Shown: positions 42,866 through 51,095 of the stretch, piece by piece | How positions within the stretch are numbered: the first letter of the stretch is position 1 | Layout of the letters: each line of letters starts with the position of its first letter | Assembly: GCA_019695055.1 (NCBI GenBank) | Contig: JAIBAT010000163.1 | Location: 1 to 54,148 of the forward strand | Direction of reading: 5' to 3' | Length of the DNA: 54,148 nucleotides | DNA from: Candidatus Sumerlaeaceae bacterium | GTDB lineage: Bacteria > Sumerlaeota > Sumerlaeia > Sumerlaeales > Sumerlaeaceae | Translations under genes and position numbers: made by a program | Notes under the pieces: model-generated | What the model was told of the DNA's origin: nothing | What the model saw: the letters and a program-made list of their open reading frames with translations, nothing else | Databases searched by the model: none

Positions 42866-42895
42866 ATTTTAGCCGCGGCTAAATTATTGTGCCAG
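42866..42895 (-). promoter_or_regulatory. mntA: Sigma-70-like promoter of the mnt operon
   Basis: On the minus strand CTGGCA (-35, at 42890-42895) and TAAAAT (-10, at 42866-42871) are separated by 18 bases. The -10 overlaps the palindrome at 42868-42883. The -10 matches the consensus at five of six positions; the -35 is weaker. Confidence 0.55.
42868..42883. promoter_or_regulatory. MntR/DtxR-type operator upstream of mntA
   Basis: A perfect 16-base palindrome, TTTAGCCGCGGCTAAA, 20 bases before the mntA start. Length, A/T ends and GC centre fit DtxR-family operators, and an MntR gene ends this operon. It overlaps the likely -10 element, so repression by steric block is expected. Confidence 0.8.
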
Positions 42896-42953
42896 AGCCA
42901 CTCTATTCGGACGCAGGAAAGATTCCCGTTAAGAGGCTACTAATCGGGCGTTC

Positions 42954-42978
42954 GCCGTAACGACCATATCGTTGCGGC
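42954..42978. other. Imperfect stem-loop downstream of the DUF1501 gene
   Basis: GCCGTAACGA (42954-42963) and TCGTTGCGGC (42969-42978) pair at nine of ten positions around a 5-base loop, 27 bases past the DUF1501 stop. No T run follows on either strand, so it is a weak candidate for transcript end processing rather than a classic terminator. Confidence 0.4.
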
Positions 42979-43005
42979 TGCAAAACGGAGGGTGGCCAAC
43001 GCGGA

Positions 43006-44274
43006 TCAGGCCGTCTTAATAGCGGATGCGCCTTTGACCATGTTGATCTGGGGGAAACCCTGACCAAGGATGATTTTGCTGTCCGTATGCAGCCACTGGT
43101 CGAGGACCGAGGCATAGACGCTGCGGAAATCTGTGGTGTACTTGAGATCACCCTGGTCAAGATCGGTGAGGCTTGGGCGCTTTCCGGCCATACCGGCGAC
43201 CACAGGATCCCCGATGAGCATCATGGGTGCTGCGGTACCGTGGTCTGTGCCACCGCTGGCGTTCTCCTCCACGCGCCGGCCAAACTCGCTGAAGGTCATG
43301 ATCAGCACGCGGTCACCGTTCCCCTGGGCTTTCATGTCCTTGTAGAATGCGTCGATGCCCTTGCTGAACCGGTCGAGAAGGTTGTCCTGGGTGCCGACCT
43401 GATTGGCGTGCGTATCGAAACCCGAAAGGGTCACATAGTAAATTTTCGTGGGTAGGCCGCCGGCGATCATCTTGGCGACGGTTTCCAGGCTCTGGCCAAA
43501 GGGATCGCGGGGATACGAAATGCCGCCTTTGTATTTCTTGGCCACCTCGCGTACGCGATCGGAGCTCAGCACGGCGTCGTTGGTCACCTTCTGCAAAAAG
43601 TCGAGGGTGTCGTTGTGCGGGCGGGCGACTGTGTTAATAAGTTTGTAATTTTCCTCGCGAGCCTGGCCCTGGCCTTCCGTCCAGCCGAAGGAGCCGGGAT
43701 CCTGGAACGCCACGCCAAAGCCCTTCTTCCCGCCAAATGCCTGTGGGCGCTCGCCGCCGATGGCCACGCCGGCCACAGGTTCGGCTTCGCCTCCGCATTG
43801 ATTGTCAAAGTAGCGACCCAGCCAGCCCGTTTCGGAGAACTTGTTGCTGTCGGTGGCGGTGTGCCAGATTTCCATGGAACGGAAGTGGGAGCGATTGGGG
43901 TTGGGATAGCCCACGCCCTCGATGAGCGTGACCTTTCCGCCGTCCATGAGGTCCTTCATGGCTGTCATGCGGTTGTTCAGGCCGATCTGGTCGTTGATCT
44001 TGATCAGGCGATCCTGCTTCAGACCGATCTTGGGTCGGGCCCGATAATAAGCGTCGTCGGAATACGGCACCACCATGTTGAGCCCGTCATTGCCGCCTCC
44101 GAGTTGCACGACAAGCAGGATGCGATCATCATGAAACCCCTTGACGACCTTCCCGGACTCCACGGCCGCGGCAGCCCGGGCGAGAAACTGGGGCATGGCA
44201 GCCCCGGCGGCCAGGAGGGAGGCTGTCCCGAGAAACTGGCGGCGCGTGCAAAGCAGGCATTCCTTCATGATCAC
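43006..44274 (-). CDS. DUF1501 family exported protein with Tat-type signal
   Basis: A 422-residue DUF1501 protein. The N terminus (CTRRQFLGTASLLAAGAA) is a twin-arginine signal, so it is probably exported folded. The core shows family motifs VVQLGGGNDGLNMVVPY, HFRSMEIWHTATD, TLSGFDTHANQ, LIMTFSEFGRRVEENASGGTDHGTAAPMML. These belong to the alkaline phosphatase/sulfatase-like fold, with potential metal-binding Asp and His residues in GFDTH and GTDHG. Function is unknown. As is usual, it is next to a DUF1800 gene, here 64 bases downstream of it, and the two probably act together in the periplasm. Confidence 0.92.
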   Translation of the reverse strand: MIMKECLLCTRRQFLGTASLLAAGAAMPQFLARAAAAVESGKVVKGFHDDRILLVVQLGGGNDGLNMVVPYSDDAYYRARPKIGLKQDRLIKINDQIGLNNRMTAMKDLMDGGKVTLIEGVGYPNPNRSHFRSMEIWHTATDSNKFSETGWLGRYFDNQCGGEAEPVAGVAIGGERPQAFGGKKGFGVAFQDPGSFGWTEGQGQAREENYKLINTVARPHNDTLDFLQKVTNDAVLSSDRVREVAKKYKGGISYPRDPFGQSLETVAKMIAGGLPTKIYYVTLSGFDTHANQVGTQDNLLDRFSKGIDAFYKDMKAQGNGDRVLIMTFSEFGRRVEENASGGTDHGTAAPMMLIGDPVVAGMAGKRPSLTDLDQGDLKYTTDFRSVYASVLDQWLHTDSKIILGQGFPQINMVKGASAIKTA

Positions 44275-44338
44275 AAACTCCCTGCCAACACCACCAGGTG
44301 CTGGATTTTATTTGTTGTCAAATTAGCAAGATTGCAAA

Positions 44339-46054
44339 TTAACATACTTGATAGTCCCCCGTGCTGAGAAGCAGCTGCACCGTGGCGCGCAGGTCCTCCT
44401 CGGCCATTTTCATGACCGGCACCGGCTGGCCGGGCGGAGTCCCCTGGGCCAGCACATTGATCAGCTTGCTCCGTTGTTTCGGGTCGAGCGGAAAACCCAC
44501 AAAATACATGGCCAGCTCGTCCACCATCTCGGGTGCCGTCATGCCATGGTACTGCGCAAAAAAATCTCGCGCATGGAACGGCGCCTGGGCCATCTGGCGT
44601 GTTTCGAGGTTGTTGGCCCGATGCTCGCCGAGGGCCCGGGCAAAGGTCCGGCCCGTCACGTCGCTCGGTCCACTGTCCTGCCCGGCCGGACCGCGGGATG
44701 TTTCCCCCGTTCCCTCATCCATCATCTCCATCTGACGCCGCCGCGGGCCGGCCATCATGGCCATTTCTCCGTCTTCCTGATCCATCATGGCCATCTCGCC
44801 GCCGCGTCGCTGACCTTGTCGTTGCAGCGCCTTGAGTGCACCGGCCCCTGGCCCGCTGAATTCCGGCACCACGCCGCTCACAAGGTAGTTTGCAAAATTG
44901 CAGCGGACAAGGAGCGTGTTCGTATTGATCCAGGCCTTGCCACCATCCCAACCTTTGACATTGGGCGGGTAAAAGAGCGACTGTCCCATGGCGCGCATGG
45001 CGAGCTGGGCAATGGGCGGGCGCTCGCCGATTTGCGCGTCAAGCTGCACTATAAGGTTCACAACCAATTGCGCGGGGGATTTGACCTGCGAGAACATCGC
45101 CTTGTCAGAGTAAAAAGCTCGCGAACTGAACATTTGCCGCAGCACCGGTTTCAATTCGTAGTTTCCCTTGCGGAAAGTGTCTGCCAGCGCCGTTACGATC
45201 TCCGGCTCCGGATTCTCGTAGGCAAAGAATGTCCACAGTTTGCGACAGATGAAATCTGCGCAGGCCGGCTGCTGCATGATGATCTCAATGACCTTGTAGC
45301 CGTCAAAGTTCCCGGTCTGACCCAGGAATGTCTTCTGTCCCTCGTCGTGGCGTCGCACATTGTAAAAGAATTCACCGTTGCGTTGGGACCAACCCGTAAA
45401 CGCACGCGCCGAATTCTTGATGTCGTCCTCGCTGTAATGGCCGATGCCCAGCGTGAAGAGCTCCATCAACTCCCGCGCCCAGTTCTCGTTGGGGTGCTCC
45501 TTTGTATTCTGCATGTTGTCGAGGTAGCGCAGCATGGCCGGGCTCTTGCCGACGTCGGTTACCAGCTTTCGGAAATTGCCCGTGGCATTCGTCCGCAGGA
45601 TCTGGTTCAATTTGTAGTTGGCGCCCGGCTCCTTCACCTTTTCCGCCGAGCACGCGAAATGCCCGTGCCAGAACAGCGTCATCTTCTCTTCGAGTGGGCG
45701 CTGCGAGTGGCACATCCGGTCGATCCACCACACCTGCAGCTTGCTCACCGCGTCCCGGAATTCCTTGTCTTTCATCTGCCGAAGCTGCCGGCGTTCGTCC
45801 TCCGTCAACCCCTGCGTCATCTGGCGCATCTGCCCGAAATCCACTTCCTTGGGCAGCCAGCTTGGGGTTGCCATGTTATCCGGGATGCGGTCGTAATCCA
45901 CCATCACGGCCACGGCATCGGCAGGTTTCAATTTCGCAAGTTCCTGAGCCCGGGAATTAGGCACCCCGAACCCGGCCCGATTCAACAAGTGGCGACCGTG
46001 CGCCTCCGTCCACTTGAAGTTCTCTTGATCAAAAACTGGACTGATTAGACTCAT
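44339..46054 (-). CDS. DUF1800 family protein with Met/Glu/Arg-rich insert
   Basis: The 571-residue protein carries DUF1800 motifs HLLNRAGFGVP, EKMTLFWHGHFACS, ENWARELMELFTLGIGHYSEDDI, ARAFTGWS, FLGQTGNFDG, FICRKLWTFF and MGQSLFYPPNVKGWDGGKAWINTNTLL. No signal peptide is obvious at the given start. Between the conserved body and the last 90 residues sits a low-complexity insert at about 44690-44815, with two copies of GEMAMM and further Met, Arg and Glu. DUF1800 has no established activity and is almost always paired with DUF1501, as here. It is the upstream gene of the pair, preceded by a 258-base gap holding a palindrome at 46081-46094. Confidence 0.92.
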   Translation of the reverse strand: MSLISPVFDQENFKWTEAHGRHLLNRAGFGVPNSRAQELAKLKPADAVAVMVDYDRIPDNMATPSWLPKEVDFGQMRQMTQGLTEDERRQLRQMKDKEFRDAVSKLQVWWIDRMCHSQRPLEEKMTLFWHGHFACSAEKVKEPGANYKLNQILRTNATGNFRKLVTDVGKSPAMLRYLDNMQNTKEHPNENWARELMELFTLGIGHYSEDDIKNSARAFTGWSQRNGEFFYNVRRHDEGQKTFLGQTGNFDGYKVIEIIMQQPACADFICRKLWTFFAYENPEPEIVTALADTFRKGNYELKPVLRQMFSSRAFYSDKAMFSQVKSPAQLVVNLIVQLDAQIGERPPIAQLAMRAMGQSLFYPPNVKGWDGGKAWINTNTLLVRCNFANYLVSGVVPEFSGPGAGALKALQRQGQRRGGEMAMMDQEDGEMAMMAGPRRRQMEMMDEGTGETSRGPAGQDSGPSDVTGRTFARALGEHRANNLETRQMAQAPFHARDFFAQYHGMTAPEMVDELAMYFVGFPLDPKQRSKLINVLAQGTPPGQPVPVMKMAEEDLRATVQLLLSTGDYQVC

Positions 46055-46080
46055 GGCAGGTCACTCAAAGACATTTTGTA

Positions 46081-46094
46081 GCTGCCATGGCAGC
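46081..46094. promoter_or_regulatory. Perfect 14-base palindrome upstream of DUF1800
   Basis: GCTGCCATGGCAGC lies 26 bases before the DUF1800 start. The gene next upstream encodes a MarR-family regulator, whose members bind palindromes of similar size. The surrounding 258-base gap (46055-46312) also contains an AT-rich TTAAGTTTAGTTAA stretch near 46195 and no recognisable gene. Confidence 0.35.
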
Positions 46095-46312
46095 ACCCTG
46101 CGTTGAGGATTTCAACTGCGGTTTGGTGGCTTGGGAGCATGACCCTGCACAAGAGCAAAAGTCCTGCCCGGGCAACCGCCGACGAGAAATTGGTTAAGTT
46201 TAGTTAATTCAATAATGGGCTGGCCGCGTAATTGGAAACAAAGCACGTATTAGTGCCCCAAACCCCGCCACCGCGTACATTATGGAACAGGACCCACAGG
46301 TGGAATGTGCAG

Positions 46313-46804
46313 CTAAAACGCTTCTTCAGCGTCTTTGCCCGCAACAGCGCCAGCCACTTCCAGCGATTCGATTTCCGTCAAGAGCTGGTGAATTCTCTCG
46401 AAGCTGCGGATAAGTTCTGACCGCTTTTCCGGCTCAAGGATTTCCAAAACTTCGCGCAGGCGCTGCTCATGGATCTCCTTCAGCTTGTTCGTGGTTTCCT
46501 TGCCCGTGCGTGTCATCGTAATACGAATGACACGGCGGTCATTAACATCGCTTTCGCGCGCCACCAATCCGGCACGTACCAGCTTGTCCACCACTGCCGT
46601 GGCTGCGGGCATCGTCACCGCCACAAGGCGGGCAATGTCCGACATCTTCTGCGGACCGTGGATATCCAGGAAATAAAGAATGCGCTTTTGGGCCCCGGTC
46701 ATTTCGTTGTGCTCGGGGTTGGAGTGGGGGGTCAGGAAAATCTGTCCCATGACACGCAAAAACAGATAATTAAGCGATTCAATTTCCCGTATGTCTGCCT
46801 GCAT
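46313..46804 (-). CDS. MarR-family transcriptional regulator
   Basis: The 163-residue protein starts at ATG 46804 after AAGAGGGA; the frame is open to 46963 but the extra residues have no family match. Winged HTH features are TGAQKRILYFLDIHGPQKMSDIARLVAVTMPAATAVVDKLVRAGLVARESDVNDRRVIRITMT split over the usual helices and wing, with DRRV at the wing tip. A C-terminal dimerisation helix follows. It acts as a dimer on DNA and usually responds to a small ligand. Candidate targets are its own gene or the DUF1800/DUF1501 unit downstream on the same strand. Confidence 0.9.
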   Translation of the reverse strand: MQADIREIESLNYLFLRVMGQIFLTPHSNPEHNEMTGAQKRILYFLDIHGPQKMSDIARLVAVTMPAATAVVDKLVRAGLVARESDVNDRRVIRITMTRTGKETTNKLKEIHEQRLREVLEILEPEKRSELIRSFERIHQLLTEIESLEVAGAVAGKDAEEAF

Positions 46805-46966
46805 TGAAAAAGCATCCCTCTTAATAGCAATGTCCACGACTCTGTGGGCCCTTGGCATCCGGCGGCGGGAAAGATAGCCGTAACCTATTCGACCGGTGAA
46901 CCAATCACAGGCCTCAGGAACTTGGCAATGAAGAAATGAGCATTCAGCGGGGTGGGGGGGCAACTG

Positions 46967-47704
46967 TTAGCGCCCGCGTCGGCGGGCACCACCGACCAGA
47001 CCCACCATGCGCGCCACAAGGACAGCTATGTAGAACTGACCCATGATGGCCGGGAGCAACACCAGCATGCGCGCGAAGCTTGTTTGCGGTATGACGTCAC
47101 CGTAACCCACCGTCATCATGCTGACGAACGCGAAGTAAATGAGCTGAACTTCACTCTCGCCCCTTGTCGGCGGGCTGGAGACAATCTGGTCGCCGTCTCC
47201 GGCAATGCGCGTCTCAGTGGGGACCAACCTGAAGGAATCAGGTCGGGAATACTGGACCAATGCAAACACGTTTCCCCACAACAGTCCCAGTAGCAGGTAC
47301 ACGGCTACCGTTCCGTAAATGTGGTCCCGCGTGACGAAACGGGCACGCAGTACTTCGCCGAGTATTGTCGCGGCAATGTAGCCAAAGAAAACAACATACA
47401 ACCCCCGCATCAGCACCTCGATGACTTTCTCGACCCTTTGCCAATCCGGCAACTGCTCGATGGAGGCACGGGTTGCAGCCAACAGCATGGTGACGGTCAG
47501 CAACAGAACTCCGGTGACAAGATGTCGCTTTCGACGGCTGGTGGCCCAAACGCCCGCAATTAGGCAGATCCACACCAGCACGTCAAACCAACCAAGCCGG
47601 TTATTGCGGTCAATGGTGACGGGTAGCGTCAGCAACAAACCCAGCAGCGAAATCGTTAACGCGATGTGGTGGCGCGTGGCTCGCAAGTCCTCGGGCTTCT
47701 TCAT
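46967..47704 (-). CDS. Potassium-channel-type ion channel protein
   Basis: The 245-residue product is taken from ATG 47704 (MKKPEDLRATRHH); the longer frame to 47749 overlaps the neighbour's leader. Six hydrophobic segments precede or flank a pore loop with the K+ selectivity filter TVGYGD (198-203), followed by a last helix LVLLPAIMGQFYIAVLVARMV. The fourth segment has only isolated Arg residues and no regular S4 repeat, so voltage gating is not evident. It is expected to sit in the inner membrane as a tetramer passing K+. It is divergent from the FAD oxidoreductase gene. Confidence 0.87.
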   Translation of the reverse strand: MKKPEDLRATRHHIALTISLLGLLLTLPVTIDRNNRLGWFDVLVWICLIAGVWATSRRKRHLVTGVLLLTVTMLLAATRASIEQLPDWQRVEKVIEVLMRGLYVVFFGYIAATILGEVLRARFVTRDHIYGTVAVYLLLGLLWGNVFALVQYSRPDSFRLVPTETRIAGDGDQIVSSPPTRGESEVQLIYFAFVSMMTVGYGDVIPQTSFARMLVLLPAIMGQFYIAVLVARMVGLVGGARRRGR

Positions 47705-47807
47705 TTGAGGATTCGTGTGGCCGGGGAACATCCCATGGTCAAGGCCCATGCGTTCCTGCCAATACTGCTTGCGCGGAAAGGTTCAATATGGTGGGCAGGG
47801 GCGAACC

Positions 47808-49076
47808 ATGGGAAACACCACGACGGACACAAAAGAAATTCTCATCATTGGTGCGGGGCTGGCCGGGCTGTGCTGCGCCCGTCACCTTTACGAAAGTGGT
47901 TTCTCTCCCATCATTATCGAGGCTTCGGACGGCGTGGGAGGGCGGGTTCGCACCGACAATGTGGAGGGATTCCTCCTCGATCGCGGATTTCAGGTGTTGC
48001 TGACCGCCTATCCTGAAGCCAAACGCATGTTGGATTATGGCGCCCTGAACCTGCGTCCCTTCTTCCCCGGTGCGCTGGTTCATTATCGCGGCCAGTTCTG
48101 CAAGCTGAGCGATCCCTTCCGCCAGCCCCGCGAGGCCATCACTACGCTCATGTCTCCCGTCGGTTCTGTCTTCGACAAGTTCTGCATCGCCAAGCTTCGC
48201 AAGCGCGCCTGCGCCGGACCCCTCAGCGATCTTTTCCAGCGTCGCGAAACCACCACCCTCCAGGCGCTGCGCGCTTACGGTTTTTCCGAGGGAATGATCG
48301 ACGGCTTCTTTCGCCCATACCTGGGCGGGGTAATGCTGGATCGCGATCTCAACGCATCCAGTCGCATGTTCGAGTTTGTGTTTCGGATGTTTGCCCAGGG
48401 GGACACCGTCGTGCCCGCCGAGGGCATGGGGGCCATCCCGAAGCAGCTTGCCGCACGCCTGCCCGCCGACACCATTCGCACCGGCGTCCGCGTCGCGGCA
48501 CTTGCCGATCGGGGGGTGGTGCTGGAGAATGGCGAATCCTTGCAGGGCGCCGCGGCGGTGGTCATCGCGACCGATGGACGCGAAGCGGCCCGAATCCTCG
48601 GCCAGCCCGAGCCTCCACCCGGACGGGGCGTCACCTGCCTCTATTTCGCCGCCGATGGCCCGCCCATCAAGGAACCAATGTTAATGTTGGACGGCGACGG
48701 CTCGGGACCGGTCAATAACATCTGCGTCATCAGCCAGGTTGCCCCGTCCTACGCACCGGTGAATCAGTCCCTGGTCTCAGCCAGCGTCATCGGCATTCCG
48801 CAAAAGTCAGACGCCGACCTTGAGGATGTCGTGCGGGGGCAAATGGCGAGCTGGTTCGGACCGGATGTCTACAAGTGGCGGCACCTGCGAACCTATCGCA
48901 TCTCCAATGCACTCCCAGACCAGTCGCCGCCCGCCCTCGAGCCCGCAGAGCGTCCGGTCACCGTCCGCGAAGGAGTCTACGTCTGTGGTGACCATCGCGA
49001 CACCGCCTCGATCCAGGGAGCCATGGTCTCCGGCCGCCGCGCCGCGGAGGCTTTATTGAAGGATCTGCAGGAGTAA
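47808..49076 (+). CDS. FAD-dependent amine oxidase/protoporphyrinogen oxidase-like oxidoreductase
   Basis: The 422-residue protein starts at ATG 47808, behind a GGGCAGGGG stretch. The N-terminal Rossmann motif ILIIGAGLAGLCCARHL (11-27) and EASDGVGGRVRT bind FAD. The C-terminal FAD contact is VYVCGDHRDTASIQGAMVSGRRAAEALL. The middle part (GFSEGMIDGFFRPYLGGVMLDRDLNASSRMFEFVFRMFAQG) matches a bacterial and chloroplast group of NAD(P)/FAD oxidoreductases related to phytoene desaturase and protoporphyrinogen oxidase. The substrate is unknown. No carotenoid or haem gene is adjacent, and the gene appears to be transcribed alone. Confidence 0.85.
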   Translation: MGNTTTDTKEILIIGAGLAGLCCARHLYESGFSPIIIEASDGVGGRVRTDNVEGFLLDRGFQVLLTAYPEAKRMLDYGALNLRPFFPGALVHYRGQFCKLSDPFRQPREAITTLMSPVGSVFDKFCIAKLRKRACAGPLSDLFQRRETTTLQALRAYGFSEGMIDGFFRPYLGGVMLDRDLNASSRMFEFVFRMFAQGDTVVPAEGMGAIPKQLAARLPADTIRTGVRVAALADRGVVLENGESLQGAAAVVIATDGREAARILGQPEPPPGRGVTCLYFAADGPPIKEPMLMLDGDGSGPVNNICVISQVAPSYAPVNQSLVSASVIGIPQKSDADLEDVVRGQMASWFGPDVYKWRHLRTYRISNALPDQSPPALEPAERPVTVREGVYVCGDHRDTASIQGAMVSGRRAAEALLKDLQE

Positions 49077-49162
49077 CTTCTTCCGTTTTTTGTCGCACCC
49101 TACAAATGATATCTAAGGTGGACGCTTGGTATGACAACATCGGTACGATCAATTTGCCAATT

Positions 49163-50905
49163 TTACTTCAGAGTCTCCGAGGAAATTGACTCCTGCAAAT
49201 TGGGAGACGGGAACGTCAGTGGCTTCTTGTCTACAAACCATTTTTTCTCATGATTGACCCCAAGATAGTAATCATGGTCATCGCGTCTCTTGTACTCGTA
49301 TTCCTTTCCCTCGAAAGGGTCTCGCGGGATGCTTTGAAGGTAGTCTGGGACTAATTCGTCCAGCGATTCCGGGAACTGGCCCCAATCGCAGTGGAACAGT
49401 TCAAGGGCGGTTCTCAGTCGAATCAAGTCGAAACTCAACCAAACGGTTAAGGTGTGTCTGGCGGCACGAAAAACCGCCGGAAGGACAATCTCAAAGTCGC
49501 TGACAACTGGCTGACAAAATCCTTCCGGTCCCCGCCACATTTTGTCGATGTTCAGGGAGGCGCGCACTGTCGGAGCCGCTCGATTAAGGGTTTGTAGTAA
49601 CAAGGCCACCTCAGGGTCGCGGCCCCGCCAGGATTGGACGCAAATCTGGGACAGTCCCAGCGCAACGTAATCCATGTTTACACCCATCATTTGCATTGTA
49701 AGTGAGGGGGTCTGCCGCAAAGTGGCTGCGGCACGAAAAATCATCGCAACATTTGCCAAGCACTCCTCCGATTTCCCCTCATGCTGTGAGAGGAGGGCTC
49801 TAGAAAGAGCCAGACGCACCGTGTTGTGCAGGCAACCAAAGGTGGGGCTTGCGACTTCCAGGTAGTCAGCATTTCCTAGATTCTCCAAAGCCGTGAAATA
49901 GGGCGCTGCCGTGGTATGGTCCCGTTTCAAATGGGCTATGTCAGTCGCCTTCCAAATGTCATCTAATTGCTTTTGATTATTCAAATTTTTAAGTTCATCG
50001 ACGGTCTGAATGCCGAAGGACCGTCCAAGCGATTCCAATTGCGCTCGGCCATTCTTAGTGAAGAGCACAGCTGTGTCGTCGTAGCCGTTCCGCAACGCAG
50101 GACTATAGTACGTCGGATCCGGACCTCGCATAACCCGTCGATAAACGAGCCGGCCAGCGAGGCTGGCAGGGGCAGTGTAAACCATCATGCCTAGAAAAAG
50201 GAAGAGGACACCGTGCCCCAAAATCCTCAACGCAAAGTCAGTCGGCGCTTCGCCGTTTGTTTCCAGTCGCCTCCTGAGAGGAAACCCGACAAGTCGTTCA
50301 AGTGATAAGCGTTGTATGGGAAGCAGAACAAGAGTCATCCCGAAAAGCAGTTGGTAGAACACACCCACGGCGGCTGTATATCCGGTTCGGTTCTCAAGAA
50401 AAGGATACAAAAGGAGTTTGGATCCGAGGGTCCCAAATACGATGGCAATGCCAAACCGGATGAACGAAAAGGACTTTCGAACGCAGTATATTGCGTATAG
50501 GAAGGGTAGGACAAATTCTGCGAAGCACTTTAACGAAATGAAGTGAGCCGAAACAAGCAATTCGGGCTCAAAAACTCCCGGCAGTCTCGCCGCCCCTTCT
50601 TGTATATCTCGCACCAAAGGCAAGACAGATACATAGTAGCGAAACGCGCAACAACCACCCACCCATAGCACTGCAAGTCCAACAAACGCAACGCGATTGC
50701 CAACCAAGCGGGTTAGTGCCAGCAAACCAATAAGTAGGAAGAATGTATCCAAGAGAATTCTTGAAAACAAGGCATTCATGAAAAGTGCTACGGGGATGGC
50801 GTAGCATAGCGCGCAAAGTGTCGTTAACTCAAACGTATGCCAAAGTAGACGGCTGCTTCGCGGCATATCGACATAGTCAGATTTTGCGTGTTCGGAATTG
50901 GACAA
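49163..50905 (-). CDS. Large polytopic membrane protein with pseudopilin-like C-terminal domain
   Basis: I do not recognise the family of this 580-residue protein. The first 260 residues contain about seven to eight hydrophobic helices. A soluble part of about 220 residues follows (AALENLGNADYLEVASPTF, LALSRALLSQHEGKSEECLANVAMIF), reminiscent of helical repeat proteins. The last 90 residues (LIRLRTALELFHCDWGQFPESLDELVPDYLQSIPRDPFEGKEYEYKR) closely follow the globular part of GspG-type pseudopilins, without any prepilin signal. Such ends occur in planctomycete-type membrane proteins. Function is unknown. Base use is more AT-rich than in neighbours, which may mean a different history. Confidence 0.65.
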   Translation of the reverse strand: MSNSEHAKSDYVDMPRSSRLLWHTFELTTLCALCYAIPVALFMNALFSRILLDTFFLLIGLLALTRLVGNRVAFVGLAVLWVGGCCAFRYYVSVLPLVRDIQEGAARLPGVFEPELLVSAHFISLKCFAEFVLPFLYAIYCVRKSFSFIRFGIAIVFGTLGSKLLLYPFLENRTGYTAAVGVFYQLLFGMTLVLLPIQRLSLERLVGFPLRRRLETNGEAPTDFALRILGHGVLFLFLGMMVYTAPASLAGRLVYRRVMRGPDPTYYSPALRNGYDDTAVLFTKNGRAQLESLGRSFGIQTVDELKNLNNQKQLDDIWKATDIAHLKRDHTTAAPYFTALENLGNADYLEVASPTFGCLHNTVRLALSRALLSQHEGKSEECLANVAMIFRAAATLRQTPSLTMQMMGVNMDYVALGLSQICVQSWRGRDPEVALLLQTLNRAAPTVRASLNIDKMWRGPEGFCQPVVSDFEIVLPAVFRAARHTLTVWLSFDLIRLRTALELFHCDWGQFPESLDELVPDYLQSIPRDPFEGKEYEYKRRDDHDYYLGVNHEKKWFVDKKPLTFPSPNLQESISSETLK

Positions 50906-51095
50906 GGCCTATCCCTCCATGATGCTTTAGTAGTGCCCACAGATTTGTGGGTAGAAGCAACCACAAATGCAGCGTACCTCGCAATGAGCCGGTCGGATTC
51001 TTGGAGTTGGTAGCAGCATACTTTGGGGTGTGTTTCCCGCTTGTAAACCTTGCCCGTCTGCGCCAGCAATATGCCACTTTGGAACGACGCAAACT

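Noticed and set aside
44348..46048. 566-codon plus-strand open frame
   Set aside because: It is antisense to the DUF1800 gene, whose motifs are unmistakable; the antisense product is rich in His, Arg and Leu with no family features.
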